Shown in pieces: positions 39,052 to 47,948 of a DNA stretch of 64,000 bases. A program made the translations under genes and the position numbers. Origin of the DNA: Dryocola boscaweniae (GTDB lineage: Bacteria; Pseudomonadota; Gammaproteobacteria; Enterobacterales; Enterobacteriaceae); the NCBI RefSeq assembly GCF_025215095.1, contig NZ_JALHAP010000079.1, positions 248,001-312,000 on the forward strand, given 5' to 3'. The notes under the pieces are model-generated. The model had not been told where the DNA came from, searched no databases, and was given only the letters and a program-made list of their open reading frames with translations. Numbering within the stretch: position 1 is the stretch's first letter; each line of letters begins with the position of its first letter.

Positions 39052-40716
39052 TTAACCGCGTAGCGGTAGCGCATTGAGCAGCGCTTGCACAGAGGCGCGC
39101 GAAACATCATTGTCGATGCCTACGCCCCAGCGGCTTTCGCCTTTAGCAAAGGTAAGGCGGATATAGGCCGCCGAGCGGCTCTCGCTGTGCCTGCCAAGCG
39201 TATGCTCATGGTAATCCTCAATAGCGAAAGCGATGTTAAACCGCGCTTTCAACGCTTCGGATGCGGCGGAAAGCAACCCGTTGCCTTTCCCCTGCAAAGT
39301 CATGACGCCTTCTTCAGTCTGGAGGCGAGCGTGCAGCGAAAGTACGCCTTTTCCCTGGCTTTCGCTGCGGTAATCAAGCAGTTGCCGCCCGGCTAACTGA
39401 TGAGGACCATACAGTTCACGGAATAACTGCCAGAGCGCGCTCAGCGTCATTTCATTGCCGTCCCGGTCGGTTTGTTGCTGTACGTGGCGGCTAAAGTCCT
39501 GTTGCAGGCCGCGCGGTAACACCAGCCCATGATTTTGTTCCAGCATCCACGCCGCGCCACTTTTTCCTGACTGGCTGTTTACCCGGATCACCGCTTCGTA
39601 GCTACAGCCGATATCGTTGGGGTCTACGGGAAGATAAGGCATCTCCCAAAGGGAAGAGGAGGAGCGCTGACAAGCCGTAAAGCCTTTCTTGATGGCATCC
39701 TGATGCGAGCCGGAAAAGGCGGTGAAAGCGAGCTTCCCGGCGTATGGGTGACGAGGATGCACCGGTAGCTGATTACATTGCTCCACCAGTTCCACAACCT
39801 GCTTCATATCGCTGAAATCGAGCTGTGGAGAAACGCCCTGGCTATAGAGATTCATGGCAAGGGTAACGAGGCAGACATTTCCGGTGCGCTCGCCATTACC
39901 GAAAAGACAGCCTTCAACCCGCTCGGCGCCCGCAAGTAATGCCAGTTCGGCGCTCGCGACACCGCTACCACGATCGTTATGAGGGTGGATACTGATACAC
40001 ACCGCGCTACGCCGCGAGAAATGTCGGCAAAAATACTCAATCTGATCGGCATAAACATTTGGGGTATTCACCTCCACGGTCGCGGGCAGGTTAACGATCA
40101 TCGGCCTTTGCGCGCAAGGCTCCCAGACGTCGGCCACCGCCTCGCAGATTTGCAGGGCGAAATCAGGCTCGGTAAAACAAAACGTTTCCGGAGAATATTC
40201 ATAGCTCCATTTTGTCTGCGGGTTTGCTTCGCATAACGCCCGGATCTGTCGGGTCGCGCTGACCGCCAACTGGATGATTTCCTCTTTGCTCTGTCGGAAC
40301 ACCAGGCGGCGAAAGAGCGGGGCGGTGGCGTTATAAAGATGTACGGTAGCGCACTTCGCGTTTTCCAGCGCGGCAAAGGTGCGTTCAATAAGATCGCTGC
40401 GCGCCTGGGTCAGCACCTGAATAGTGACATCCTCAGGGATGCGCTGTTCTTCAATTAGCTGACGAACAAACTGAAAATCCGTCTCCGAGGCCGAAGGGAA
40501 AGCGACTTCAATCTCTTTAAAGCCACATTTAAGAAGTTGCTCCCAGAAACGCAGCTTGCGTGCGCTGTCCATCGGTTCGGCCAGCGCCTGATTACCGTCG
40601 CGCAGGTCCGTAGAAAGCCAGCGCGGCGCATGTGTAAGCTGCCTGTCAGGCCATTGGCGATCGGGCAAATGCACGGTTTGATGAGGAAGATATTTTTGCG
40701 ACGGGTCTTGCAGCAT
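39052..40716 (-). CDS. leuA: 2-isopropylmalate synthase, LeuA type 2
   Basis: Isopropylmalate synthase condenses acetyl-CoA with 2-ketoisovalerate, the first leucine-specific step. The 554-residue protein belongs to the longer second type, with N-terminal YLPHQTVHLPDRQWP, catalytic STDLRDGNQAL, metal-binding SIHPHNDRGSG and a C-terminal leucine-sensing domain from about 430. It stands alone, without leuBCD. The main leuA should lie in the leu operon elsewhere, so this is probably a second isozyme, perhaps with different feedback or substrate. AGGAG precedes the ATG. I see no leucine-rich leader peptide upstream. Confidence 0.88.
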   Translation of the reverse strand: MLQDPSQKYLPHQTVHLPDRQWPDRQLTHAPRWLSTDLRDGNQALAEPMDSARKLRFWEQLLKCGFKEIEVAFPSASETDFQFVRQLIEEQRIPEDVTIQVLTQARSDLIERTFAALENAKCATVHLYNATAPLFRRLVFRQSKEEIIQLAVSATRQIRALCEANPQTKWSYEYSPETFCFTEPDFALQICEAVADVWEPCAQRPMIVNLPATVEVNTPNVYADQIEYFCRHFSRRSAVCISIHPHNDRGSGVASAELALLAGAERVEGCLFGNGERTGNVCLVTLAMNLYSQGVSPQLDFSDMKQVVELVEQCNQLPVHPRHPYAGKLAFTAFSGSHQDAIKKGFTACQRSSSSLWEMPYLPVDPNDIGCSYEAVIRVNSQSGKSGAAWMLEQNHGLVLPRGLQQDFSRHVQQQTDRDGNEMTLSALWQLFRELYGPHQLAGRQLLDYRSESQGKGVLSLHARLQTEEGVMTLQGKGNGLLSAASEALKARFNIAFAIEDYHEHTLGRHSESRSAAYIRLTFAKGESRWGVGIDNDVSRASVQALLNALPLRG

Positions 40717-40821
40717 GGCGGTTCTCCTGGGCGTGGGTCAGCCTTTATCCTGACAACTCAGGACCGAGATTACTGGCGCAAAACTGACAACCTGTGCTGC
40801 GAAACCGCCAGACGGCAGGCA

Positions 40822-40850
40822 ACAAAAAGGGGCCTGATGGCCCCTTTATC
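40822..40850 (-). terminator. Terminator of the emr operon (also usable on the plus strand)
   Basis: AAAGGGGCC, loop TGAT, then GGCCCCTTT form a hairpin. On the minus strand it is followed by TTTTTG, just after emrB. The plus strand also ends in ATCTTTTT. Confidence 0.82.
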
Positions 40851-40858
40851 TTTTTAAA

Positions 40859-42397
40859 CTAGTGCGCGCCACTGCCGCCACCGCCTGCGCCAAACGGCGG
40901 TTTGGCGAACCAAATCAGGCCTAACAGCAGAAGGAAGATGCCTGCTGATATCCAGAATATCTCGTTAGCGGAGATAATCAGCCCCTGGTTGGTTATCTGC
41001 TGCGCGATATAGCCGGAAGCCTGCTGCTGCGTCATCCCTAAGCCCTGTAGCTGGTTATAGGTCTCCACCGCATTCGGATTAAACGGCGTGACTGATTCCG
41101 TGAGCTGCGCATGGTGCAGCGCCTCGCGGTTGGTCCAAAGCGTTGTCGTAATCGACGTGCCAATCGAGCCGGCAAGCGTACGGGTAAAGTTCGACAGGCT
41201 TGAGGCCGCCGCCATGCGTTCCGGAGGCAGGCCGGAAAGCGTAATCGTCGTCAGCGGCATAAAGAAACATGCCACGGCGAAGCCCTGAATAAACTGCGGC
41301 CATGCCGACGCGCCAAAATCCATTCCCGGCTCGAAAGTGTACGCGCGCCAGTAGAAACAGACCGCGTACATAATAAAGCTGAATGTCACCAGCCGACGCA
41401 TATCAAGCTTATGCGCGAAGCGGCCAATAATCGGCGACAGCAGAACCGGAAGCAGCCCTACAGGTGCCGATGCAAGCCCCGCCCAGGTCGCCGTGTAGCC
41501 ATATACCTCCTGCAATAGCTGCGGCAGCAGAACAATCGCGCCGAAGTAGAGCATATAGGCAAGGCTGATACACAGGCAGCCGATGGTAAAGTTTCGCGAC
41601 TTGAACAACGACAGATCGACTATCGGATTATCATCGGTCAGCTCCCAGACAATCAGGAAGCTAATCGTTACCACCGCTATCACGGTTAACACCACGATTT
41701 CCGTCGAGTTAAACCAGTCCAGCTCTTTACCGCGGTCGAGCATGACTTGCAGGCTGCCGATGCCCACCACCAACAGCGCAAGGCCGATGGCGTCGATGCG
41801 GCGGTGTTCCGTTTTCGTCTCTCGGCCGCGCAGCGTTTGCAGCGTCATCAGAACTACCGCGGCGCCAATCGGCACGTTGATAAAGAAGATCCAGCCCCAG
41901 TGATAATTATCGCTGATATAGCCGCCGAGAATCGGTCCGCAGATAGGTGCAACGATAACCGTCATCGACCATAGCGCAAGCGCGATGCTTCGCTTGGCCG
42001 GCGGATAGTTATTGAGCAGCAGGCTTTGCGAAAGCGGGATCAGCGGCCCGGCCACCACCCCCTGAATCACGCGGAAGAAGATCAGCATCTCCAGGCTGTT
42101 GGAAATGCCGCATGCCCAGGAGGCGATAACAAACAGAATTGTCGACCACATAAACAGCCGGACTTCGCCGATGCGTTTGGCGAGCCAGCCTGTCAGGGGG
42201 ATCGAAATCGCATTTGCCACACCAAAAGAGGTAATGACCCAGGTCCCTTGGCTCAGTGAAGAACCAAGGTTACCGGCAATCGTCGGGATAGCGACGTTTG
42301 CGATGGTGGAATCCAGCACCTGCATAAAGGTCGCCAGCGATAAGGCGATGGTCATAATAACCAGCGGGGCGCCTTCTAGCGGTTTTTGTTGCGCCAT
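40859..42397 (-). CDS. emrB: Multidrug efflux MFS transporter EmrB
   Basis: EmrB is the inner-membrane proton antiporter (DHA2 family, 14 membrane segments) of the EmrAB-TolC pump for uncouplers and hydrophobic drugs. The 512-residue protein has the family motifs LDSTIANVAIPTIAG (motif D1), GWLAKRIGEVRLF (motif A) and GPILGGYISDNYHWGWIFFINVP (motif C). It follows emrA by 15 bp in the mprA-emrA-emrB operon. Confidence 0.95.
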   Translation of the reverse strand: MAQQKPLEGAPLVIMTIALSLATFMQVLDSTIANVAIPTIAGNLGSSLSQGTWVITSFGVANAISIPLTGWLAKRIGEVRLFMWSTILFVIASWACGISNSLEMLIFFRVIQGVVAGPLIPLSQSLLLNNYPPAKRSIALALWSMTVIVAPICGPILGGYISDNYHWGWIFFINVPIGAAVVLMTLQTLRGRETKTEHRRIDAIGLALLVVGIGSLQVMLDRGKELDWFNSTEIVVLTVIAVVTISFLIVWELTDDNPIVDLSLFKSRNFTIGCLCISLAYMLYFGAIVLLPQLLQEVYGYTATWAGLASAPVGLLPVLLSPIIGRFAHKLDMRRLVTFSFIMYAVCFYWRAYTFEPGMDFGASAWPQFIQGFAVACFFMPLTTITLSGLPPERMAAASSLSNFTRTLAGSIGTSITTTLWTNREALHHAQLTESVTPFNPNAVETYNQLQGLGMTQQQASGYIAQQITNQGLIISANEIFWISAGIFLLLLGLIWFAKPPFGAGGGGSGAH

Positions 42398-42412
42398 ACA
42401 GCCTCCGCTTTA

Positions 42413-43585
42413 TTAGCCCGCATTTGCCTGAATAATCTGGTTAATTAGCTGGTTAACCGGCGCCAGATTCAGCTCACGCGCGTTGCTTTCATAGGCGGGT
42501 GAAGTACGAACCTGGCTTGCCAGCACGCTGCCGTCGCGGTTTGACGTGTCGACGGTAACTAAAGTAGACAGACCGATGCGCAGCGGGTGCTGTTCGAGCT
42601 GTTTTGCATCCAGTTCTATACGTACCGGCAGGCGCTGAACCACTTTGATCCAGTTACCGGTGGCGTTCTGGGCAGGCAGTAAAGAGAAGGCGCTACCGGT
42701 TCCCATATCCAGCCCGACCACTTTGCCGGTGTATTTCACTTCGTCACCGTAAATATCACTGACCACGGTAGCTGACTGGCCGATACGCATATGGGCAAGC
42801 TGCGTCTCTTTGAAGTTGGCATCAACCCATAACCCGCTGGCCGGCACGATAGCCATCAGCGGCGTTGTTGGGCTGATTTGCGCGCCAACCTGTACGGCGC
42901 GGCGAGAAACATAGCCGGTCATCGGGCTGACGATTTTGGTGCGCTGCAGCGCCATCCACGCGTTACGTAAATCGGCCGCGGCCTGTTTCACACTCGGCTG
43001 GTCTTCAAGGCTGGTGCCCAGAATCATCGCCTGATTAGCGTTGTACTGCTGAATGGCAACGTCAAGGTCGGCCTGCGCGGATGCAACGGCGTCGCGTGCG
43101 TGTTGCAGCTCTTCACGGCCAATCAGGTTTGCGCTGCCTAAAGGCACGCGGCGGTTCAGGTCGCTTTGCGCCTGCGCCAGCGCGGTCTTTTTCAGTTCGA
43201 TATTGGCCTGATATTGCTTGCTGTTGATCATCTGCTGGCGCGTCTGGCGCACGCTTGATGCCAGCACGGTCTGTGCTTTATCAAAGGCCTGTTCAGCATC
43301 AGCCTGGTCAAGCGTTACCAGCACGTCACCCTGTTTGACGAAATCGGTATTGTCGGCCCAGACCTTGGTTACGCTGCCGGAAACCTGAGACATAATCTGC
43401 ACCTGATTTCCTGCCACATACGCATCGTCCGTATTTTCGTAGTGACGCAATACTAAAAACCAATAAATCCCATACGCCACAGCAATAATGACAAAGAGCA
43501 AAGTCAACGCAAGAAGGGCGCCTTTACGTTTGCCTTTCTTGTTTGCAGGTTGCTGCGGGTTTTGAGTCTGGGCATGTGCGCTCAT
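42413..43585 (-). CDS. emrA: Multidrug efflux membrane-fusion protein EmrA
   Basis: EmrA is the periplasmic adaptor linking EmrB to TolC. The 390-residue protein has one N-terminal anchor (about 26-46), the lipoyl/HlyD-type start YVAGNQVQIMSQVSGSV, a long alpha-hairpin (about 95-215) and RIELDAKQLEQHPLRIGLSTLV near the end. The ATG at 43585 matches E. coli; four upstream in-frame codons are not conserved. Confidence 0.95.
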   Translation of the reverse strand: MSAHAQTQNPQQPANKKGKRKGALLALTLLFVIIAVAYGIYWFLVLRHYENTDDAYVAGNQVQIMSQVSGSVTKVWADNTDFVKQGDVLVTLDQADAEQAFDKAQTVLASSVRQTRQQMINSKQYQANIELKKTALAQAQSDLNRRVPLGSANLIGREELQHARDAVASAQADLDVAIQQYNANQAMILGTSLEDQPSVKQAAADLRNAWMALQRTKIVSPMTGYVSRRAVQVGAQISPTTPLMAIVPASGLWVDANFKETQLAHMRIGQSATVVSDIYGDEVKYTGKVVGLDMGTGSAFSLLPAQNATGNWIKVVQRLPVRIELDAKQLEQHPLRIGLSTLVTVDTSNRDGSVLASQVRTSPAYESNARELNLAPVNQLINQIIQANAG

Positions 43586-43640
43586 GCTTATCTCCACATT
43601 TTTTTATTATTGTGATCGGCTAAAAACCGACCTGTTAGAT

Positions 43641-43676
43641 CTTAGAGGCCAGCAAGGTAAATTGCTGGCCTCTAAG
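43641..43676. repeat. 15-bp perfect hairpin between mprA and emrA
   Basis: CTTAGAGGCCAGCAA, loop GGTAAA, then the exact complement. There is no T tract in the mprA-to-emrA direction, so it is not an ordinary terminator. It may stabilise or process the mprA-emrAB transcript. Confidence 0.7.
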
Positions 43677-43721
43677 TTGTTATCTCTTATTGGGACACGC
43701 GATTCGGTATGACGGCGCTGC

Positions 43722-44252
43722 TTAGCGCACGGCTTCAAGCACGGTCTGGTCTTCATCCATTTGATCAAGGCGGGTGAGTAGTTTGCGGGTGATAGCTTCC
43801 AACTGTTCTTTCTCAGTACCGCTAAGGGAGGACCACAGCTCATGCAGGCAGTTATGCTGCGGCGGCAGAACCTGGCGCAGGAATTCGTGACCTTTATCGG
43901 TCAGTTGCAGATGCAGACAGCGACGGTCGTTGTCGCTTTCGCGGCGTTCAATCCAGCCACGTTTTTCCAGTTCATCGGCGATGCGGGTCGCGTTGGTACG
44001 TGATGAACCCAGCGCGCAGCTCAGCTCTGACGGCTGAATGCTATGGTTTTCCTGGGACTCAAGTGTGATTAACGCCATAAATAACGTCTCGTTAATCCCT
44101 TGAGCTTTCAGCATCTTATTGCGATTTTCCAGCAGCTTACCCTGCATGTGCATGCACAGACGGGTCAGCAGAATCTCCTGATAAGGGAAATCCTGATGGC
44201 GCTTGGCGCGAAATTTTAGCATTTGTTCAATGGGCGTAAACGAACTATCCAT
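43722..44252 (-). CDS. mprA: MarR-family repressor MprA (EmrR)
   Basis: MprA represses emrAB and releases DNA when it binds uncouplers or salicylate-like drugs; in E. coli it also represses microcin B17 and C7 production. The 176-residue winged-helix protein has the recognition helix [20 protein letters not shown] and wing [16 protein letters not shown]. It heads the emr operon. A 136-bp gap to emrA holds the strong hairpin at 43641. Confidence 0.96.
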   Translation of the reverse strand: MDSSFTPIEQMLKFRAKRHQDFPYQEILLTRLCMHMQGKLLENRNKMLKAQGINETLFMALITLESQENHSIQPSELSCALGSSRTNATRIADELEKRGWIERRESDNDRRCLHLQLTDKGHEFLRQVLPPQHNCLHELWSSLSGTEKEQLEAITRKLLTRLDQMDEDQTVLEAVR

Positions 44253-44343
44253 TTTGGCATAACCTCATTAGTTGCGGCCGATATAGTAACGATGGTGACA
44301 AATAAAGTAAATGTATTATTTAAACGTTTTTTATCCGTCTGGC

Positions 44344-44679
44344 TTATATCACCATCATGATTTTCCAGGCTAATCCGTAACCCAGAGCGCTGAGCAGCGT
44401 AGGAACAATGATGCTGCGGGTTTTGTAAAAGCTCATGCCAAGAATGGCAAAGCCGACAAGCGTTGGCAGCGCACGCTTGCTGTCATGCATGATTTCCGGC
44501 GCGCTCGATACCACCAGCAGCGCGCAAATAGAGGCGATGCCGATGCTATCCAGCAGCACGCCTGTCGCGCCGCGTTTTGCCGGACGAGTGGCGTTCGCCC
44601 GCAGGCGTAGCGGTAAATAGCGGAATAGATAGTTAGCTAAACCGACCAGCAGGCCGAGCAGCAGCACTTGCGTACTCAT
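44344..44679 (-). CDS. ygaH: L-valine exporter subunit YgaH (AzlD family)
   Basis: YgaH is the small subunit of the YgaZH branched-chain amino-acid exporter. The 111-residue protein has about four hydrophobic segments and the AzlD pattern [12 protein letters not shown]. It follows ygaZ with no gap, and the E. coli pair exports L-valine and methionine. Lrp activates the pair in E. coli; no Lrp site can be called by eye here. Confidence 0.92.
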   Translation of the reverse strand: MSTQVLLLGLLVGLANYLFRYLPLRLRANATRPAKRGATGVLLDSIGIASICALLVVSSAPEIMHDSKRALPTLVGFAILGMSFYKTRSIIVPTLLSALGYGLAWKIMMVI

Positions 44680-45417
44680 TTATGCCTCCTCCTGATAGAA
44701 CGCTTGCACCAGGGCTGCCAGGCAACCACAGACAATGCCAGCTAAAATGGCCGCCGGGATCGACACAAGCGTAATGCCCAGCAGCGCGCCGGCCAGGGCC
44801 GCAGTTACCGTCCAGGATTGTTTGTGCTGGAACGAGGCAAGCAGGAAGCTTAAGAACAGCGCGGGCAGCATAAAGCTCAGCGCGGCCTCCACCGCCGGGA
44901 AGCCGTCGAGGAAGCCATTGCCGGACCAGGAACCCAGAGCCGTGCCAAGCACCCAGGAGAACCAGGAGCTGAACGCGATGCCGATCATCCAGTTTTCGCT
45001 CCAGCGTCGATTATCCCTGACGAGCTTCGCGGTGGCGGCAGCGAACACTTCGTCCGTCAGGCCAAAAGCCCAGACGGCGGTTTTAGGTTTACTGAGCCTT
45101 TGTGTAATGCGGCTACGCAGGGAAGGGCCATAGAGCACGTGACGTATATCCATCGCCATGACGGTGAGCGCTGCAACCCAAAGGGAGCTGCCCGCCGCAA
45201 GTAATGCGGTTATCACGAACTGGCTGGCGCCAGCGTAAATAATGCAGGAGAAAAACAGGCTTTCGAGCGGGGTGAATCCCAGTTTGGTGGCGTTGAGACC
45301 AAAGGCAAAAGCGACGGGAATATAACTTATGACGATAGGCAGGCTGTCTTTCAGCCCTTCAACCCAGGTCGCCTCAATTTGATGATTTTCGGTTGAAATT
45401 GTTGCGGGACTTTCCAT
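44680..45417 (-). CDS. ygaZ: L-valine exporter subunit YgaZ (AzlC family)
   Basis: YgaZ is the large, multi-spanning subunit of the exporter. The 245-residue protein has the AzlC motifs YIPVAFAFGLNATKLGF, IYAGASQFV and DIRHVLYGPSLR. Its stop codon directly precedes the ygaH start. It is intact and co-oriented with ygaY upstream. Confidence 0.93.
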   Translation of the reverse strand: MESPATISTENHQIEATWVEGLKDSLPIVISYIPVAFAFGLNATKLGFTPLESLFFSCIIYAGASQFVITALLAAGSSLWVAALTVMAMDIRHVLYGPSLRSRITQRLSKPKTAVWAFGLTDEVFAAATAKLVRDNRRWSENWMIGIAFSSWFSWVLGTALGSWSGNGFLDGFPAVEAALSFMLPALFLSFLLASFQHKQSWTVTAALAGALLGITLVSIPAAILAGIVCGCLAALVQAFYQEEA

Positions 45418-45533
45418 ATTAATTGTTTATAAATAACCAGCGTTAATGTCACTCGAATTAATAATCAGGGACAACCTTAACAGACTGTCCCGGGCCTTAA
45501 CACCCCTCAAACGCCCACAAAGGATGTAAAGGG

Positions 45534-46718
45534 TTATTGGCAGTCCACCTGGCGGTGATAGCCTCGCCACCACACTACCAGATTTAGTAGGGCGACGATG
45601 GCACCTGCGATGCATACCCCGTTCCATCCGGCATGCTGGTAGGCGCTTGCAGAAATCAACGACCCGGCGGCCCCGCCAATAAAATAGCTGGTCATGTAGC
45701 CGGCGGTCAGGCGGTTGCGCGCTTCCGGCATCATGCGATAAATCACCGTCTGGTTGGTGATATGCACACCCTGAACCGTCAGATCCAGGATCAGAATCCC
45801 GATAATCAGCGCGATAACCGAAAACTGCCCAAGCGCCGTGGCAATCCAGGACAGCAGAAGCAGCCCCAGACCAATTGTTGTGGTGAGATGCGCTTTGCCC
45901 TTATCCGCAAAGCCGCCCGCAGGACGCGCGCCTAACGCGCCCGCCGCACCGGCCAGCCCGAACAGGCCGATAACCCCTTCAGAGAAGTTAAACGGCGGCG
46001 AGGCCAGTAAAAACGCCATCGACGTCCACAGAATGCTGAAGTTCGCGAACGTCAGGCAGCCCAGCAGAGCGCGGGTGCGCAGCAGGCTGTTTTTGATAAA
46101 CAGGCTAAAGACGGAGCCGAGAAGCTGCGGATAGTTAAGATGATTGTCCTGTTTCACCGTCGGCAGGCCGCGCCATAGCGCCACCGCCATCAGAACCATC
46201 AGCACGCTTGCGACCCAGTAAACGGTGCGCCAGCCGCCAAGGCCTGCCAGCAAACCAGCAACGGTACGCGCCAGCAGAATGCCCAGCAGCAGACCGCTCA
46301 TAATAGTGCCGACAACTTTTCCGCGCTTTTCCGGCTCGGCAAGATGCGCGGCCAGCGGCACCAGAATCTGCGCAACCACGGAGAATAAACCGGTTAGCGC
46401 GGTGCCGAGGATCATCATCCACAAAGACTGGCTGGCGGCGGTAATGAGCATGCCGCCTGCGGCCAGCAGCGTCATAAAAACGATAAGCCCGCGGCGTTCA
46501 AACATATCGCCCAGCGGCACCAACAGCAGTAACCCCGCGGCATAGCCGAGCTGTGCGGCGGTAACGATAAAGCCGGCCTGATTAATGGAAAGGGAAAAAG
46601 CGTTCGCGATGGTATCGAGCAGGGGCTGTGCGTAGTAGTTGCTGGCAACAGCCAGCCCGGTCGCAACAGACATCAGGACAATTAGCGCAGGACTCAGTCC
46701 ATGTGCGGAATTTTTCAT
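45534..46718 (-). CDS. ygaY: MFS transporter YgaY (intact)
   Basis: This is a 394-residue major-facilitator protein with about 12 hydrophobic segments, NYYAQPLLDTIANAF at the start and motif A in LVPLGDMFERRGLIVF. It resembles the drug-efflux branch of the family. The E. coli K-12 homologue is a disrupted pseudogene; here the reading frame is complete. Substrate unknown. It is separated from ygaZ by 116 bp. Confidence 0.85.
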   Translation of the reverse strand: MKNSAHGLSPALIVLMSVATGLAVASNYYAQPLLDTIANAFSLSINQAGFIVTAAQLGYAAGLLLLVPLGDMFERRGLIVFMTLLAAGGMLITAASQSLWMMILGTALTGLFSVVAQILVPLAAHLAEPEKRGKVVGTIMSGLLLGILLARTVAGLLAGLGGWRTVYWVASVLMVLMAVALWRGLPTVKQDNHLNYPQLLGSVFSLFIKNSLLRTRALLGCLTFANFSILWTSMAFLLASPPFNFSEGVIGLFGLAGAAGALGARPAGGFADKGKAHLTTTIGLGLLLLSWIATALGQFSVIALIIGILILDLTVQGVHITNQTVIYRMMPEARNRLTAGYMTSYFIGGAAGSLISASAYQHAGWNGVCIAGAIVALLNLVVWWRGYHRQVDCQ

Positions 46719-46810
46719 TCTTATTTTCTGCTTGTGAGGATTGAGCGGGAATAATAACGAAAATTAATGGATGCAGAAGTCAGATTGTGCGGTAAGGGGA
46801 AGGGGACAAT

Positions 46811-46877
46811 GGTGGATGGCGCTTCGCTTACCCGCCCTACAATCTGTAGGGCGAATAAGCAAGGCGCCACCCGCCGG
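46811..46877 (+). repeat. REP/BIME-like repeat between ygaY and proX
   Basis: It contains the 20-base core TTCGCTTACCCGCCCTACAA shared with the copy at 9805-9824, followed by an inverted half (GTAGGGCGAATAAGC to CGCCACCCGCC). It ends at the proX stop codon. Confidence 0.78.
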
Positions 46878-46881
46878 GGCG

Positions 46882-47874
46882 TTACTTAGCCGTTAATGCT
46901 TCGTTCACCCAGCCGTCGAACTGCGCCTGGTGAGCTTTGATCCAGCCATCAACGTGACCCTGGATATCGGCTTCGGATGCGTGACCGTTATGCATCATTG
47001 CGTTTTCGGCGTTGATATCCGCCAGCGGCAGCTTCATCAGGCTAAACAGTTTCGCCGCCTGCGGGTTTTTCTCGGCCCAGGCTTTGTTTGCCACGATGTG
47101 CATGGTGTTCACCGGGAAACCGTAGTTAGCGCCGTTTGGCAGTTTAGTGTCGATGTCTTTCTGCTCACCCGGCATGGATGAGAACGGCACCTGCAGCCAT
47201 ACCACGTCTTTGCCCGGCACCATCACATCGCTCACCCAGTACGGTGTCCAGGTGTAGTACAGAATTGGCTTGCCTTCTTTATGGCGGGTGATGGTATCGG
47301 CGATCATCGCGGAGTAGTTACCCTGGTTATGCACCACGGTGTTGCTCAGACCATAAGCGTCAATCTGGTGGTTGATAACCGCTTCGCAACCCCAGCCAGG
47401 AGTACAGCCGGTCATGTCCGCTTTACCGTCGCCGTTGGTGTCAAACAGTTTGGCGATTTTCGGATCTTTTAGCTGCTCTATATTGGTGATTTTGTACTGC
47501 TCGGCCGTTTTTTTGTCGATAAGGTAGCCCTGAGCTGCGCCCTGAACATAAGTTCCTTCACGGTAGAACTTCTTGTCGCCGCCTGCTGCGGTATACATAT
47601 CGTCATGCAGCGGCTTCCAGTTGGTGGCCACGAAGGTGATGTCGCCTGCGGCCATGGAGGTATAGGCGACGTTGTAATCAACTTCGCTTGGTTTGGCGAC
47701 CGTATAGCCCAGTTTTTCAAGGCCGCGGCTGACTAATAACGTCTGAAATGTCTCTTCTGAGATAGTGCTTTGCGCTGGCTGAACGGTAATGCCTTTACCC
47801 GGCAGGTCGGCTGCGAAGGCGCTGGTGGTAACGAGTGTGGCAAGGGCCGTGGCTAAAATAGCTGTGTGTCGCAT
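46882..47874 (-). CDS. proX: Glycine betaine/proline-binding protein ProX
   Basis: ProX is the periplasmic receptor of the ProU osmoprotectant importer. The 330-residue protein has a signal peptide ending [10 protein letters not shown]. Tryptophans of the betaine-binding box lie in [18 protein letters not shown] and TWTPYW. It is the last gene of proVWX, separated from proW by a 74-bp gap with a palindromic repeat. Confidence 0.96.
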   Translation of the reverse strand: MRHTAILATALATLVTTSAFAADLPGKGITVQPAQSTISEETFQTLLVSRGLEKLGYTVAKPSEVDYNVAYTSMAAGDITFVATNWKPLHDDMYTAAGGDKKFYREGTYVQGAAQGYLIDKKTAEQYKITNIEQLKDPKIAKLFDTNGDGKADMTGCTPGWGCEAVINHQIDAYGLSNTVVHNQGNYSAMIADTITRHKEGKPILYYTWTPYWVSDVMVPGKDVVWLQVPFSSMPGEQKDIDTKLPNGANYGFPVNTMHIVANKAWAEKNPQAAKLFSLMKLPLADINAENAMMHNGHASEADIQGHVDGWIKAHQAQFDGWVNEALTAK

Positions 47875-47892
47875 CGTTATTCCTTTTTTGTC

Positions 47893-47922
47893 GTAGGGCG
47901 GGTAAGCGTAGTGCCACCCGCC
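47893..47922 (-). repeat. Single REP-like unit between proW and proX
   Basis: On the minus strand this reads GGCGGGTGGCACTACGCTTA followed by CCCGCCCTAC. It is a near-copy of the left half of the repeats at 9792 and 46811, in inverted orientation. It lies within the proU operon after proW. Confidence 0.7.
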
Positions 47923-47948
47923 GGAGAGTATTGAGAGGGTGAATGGCG

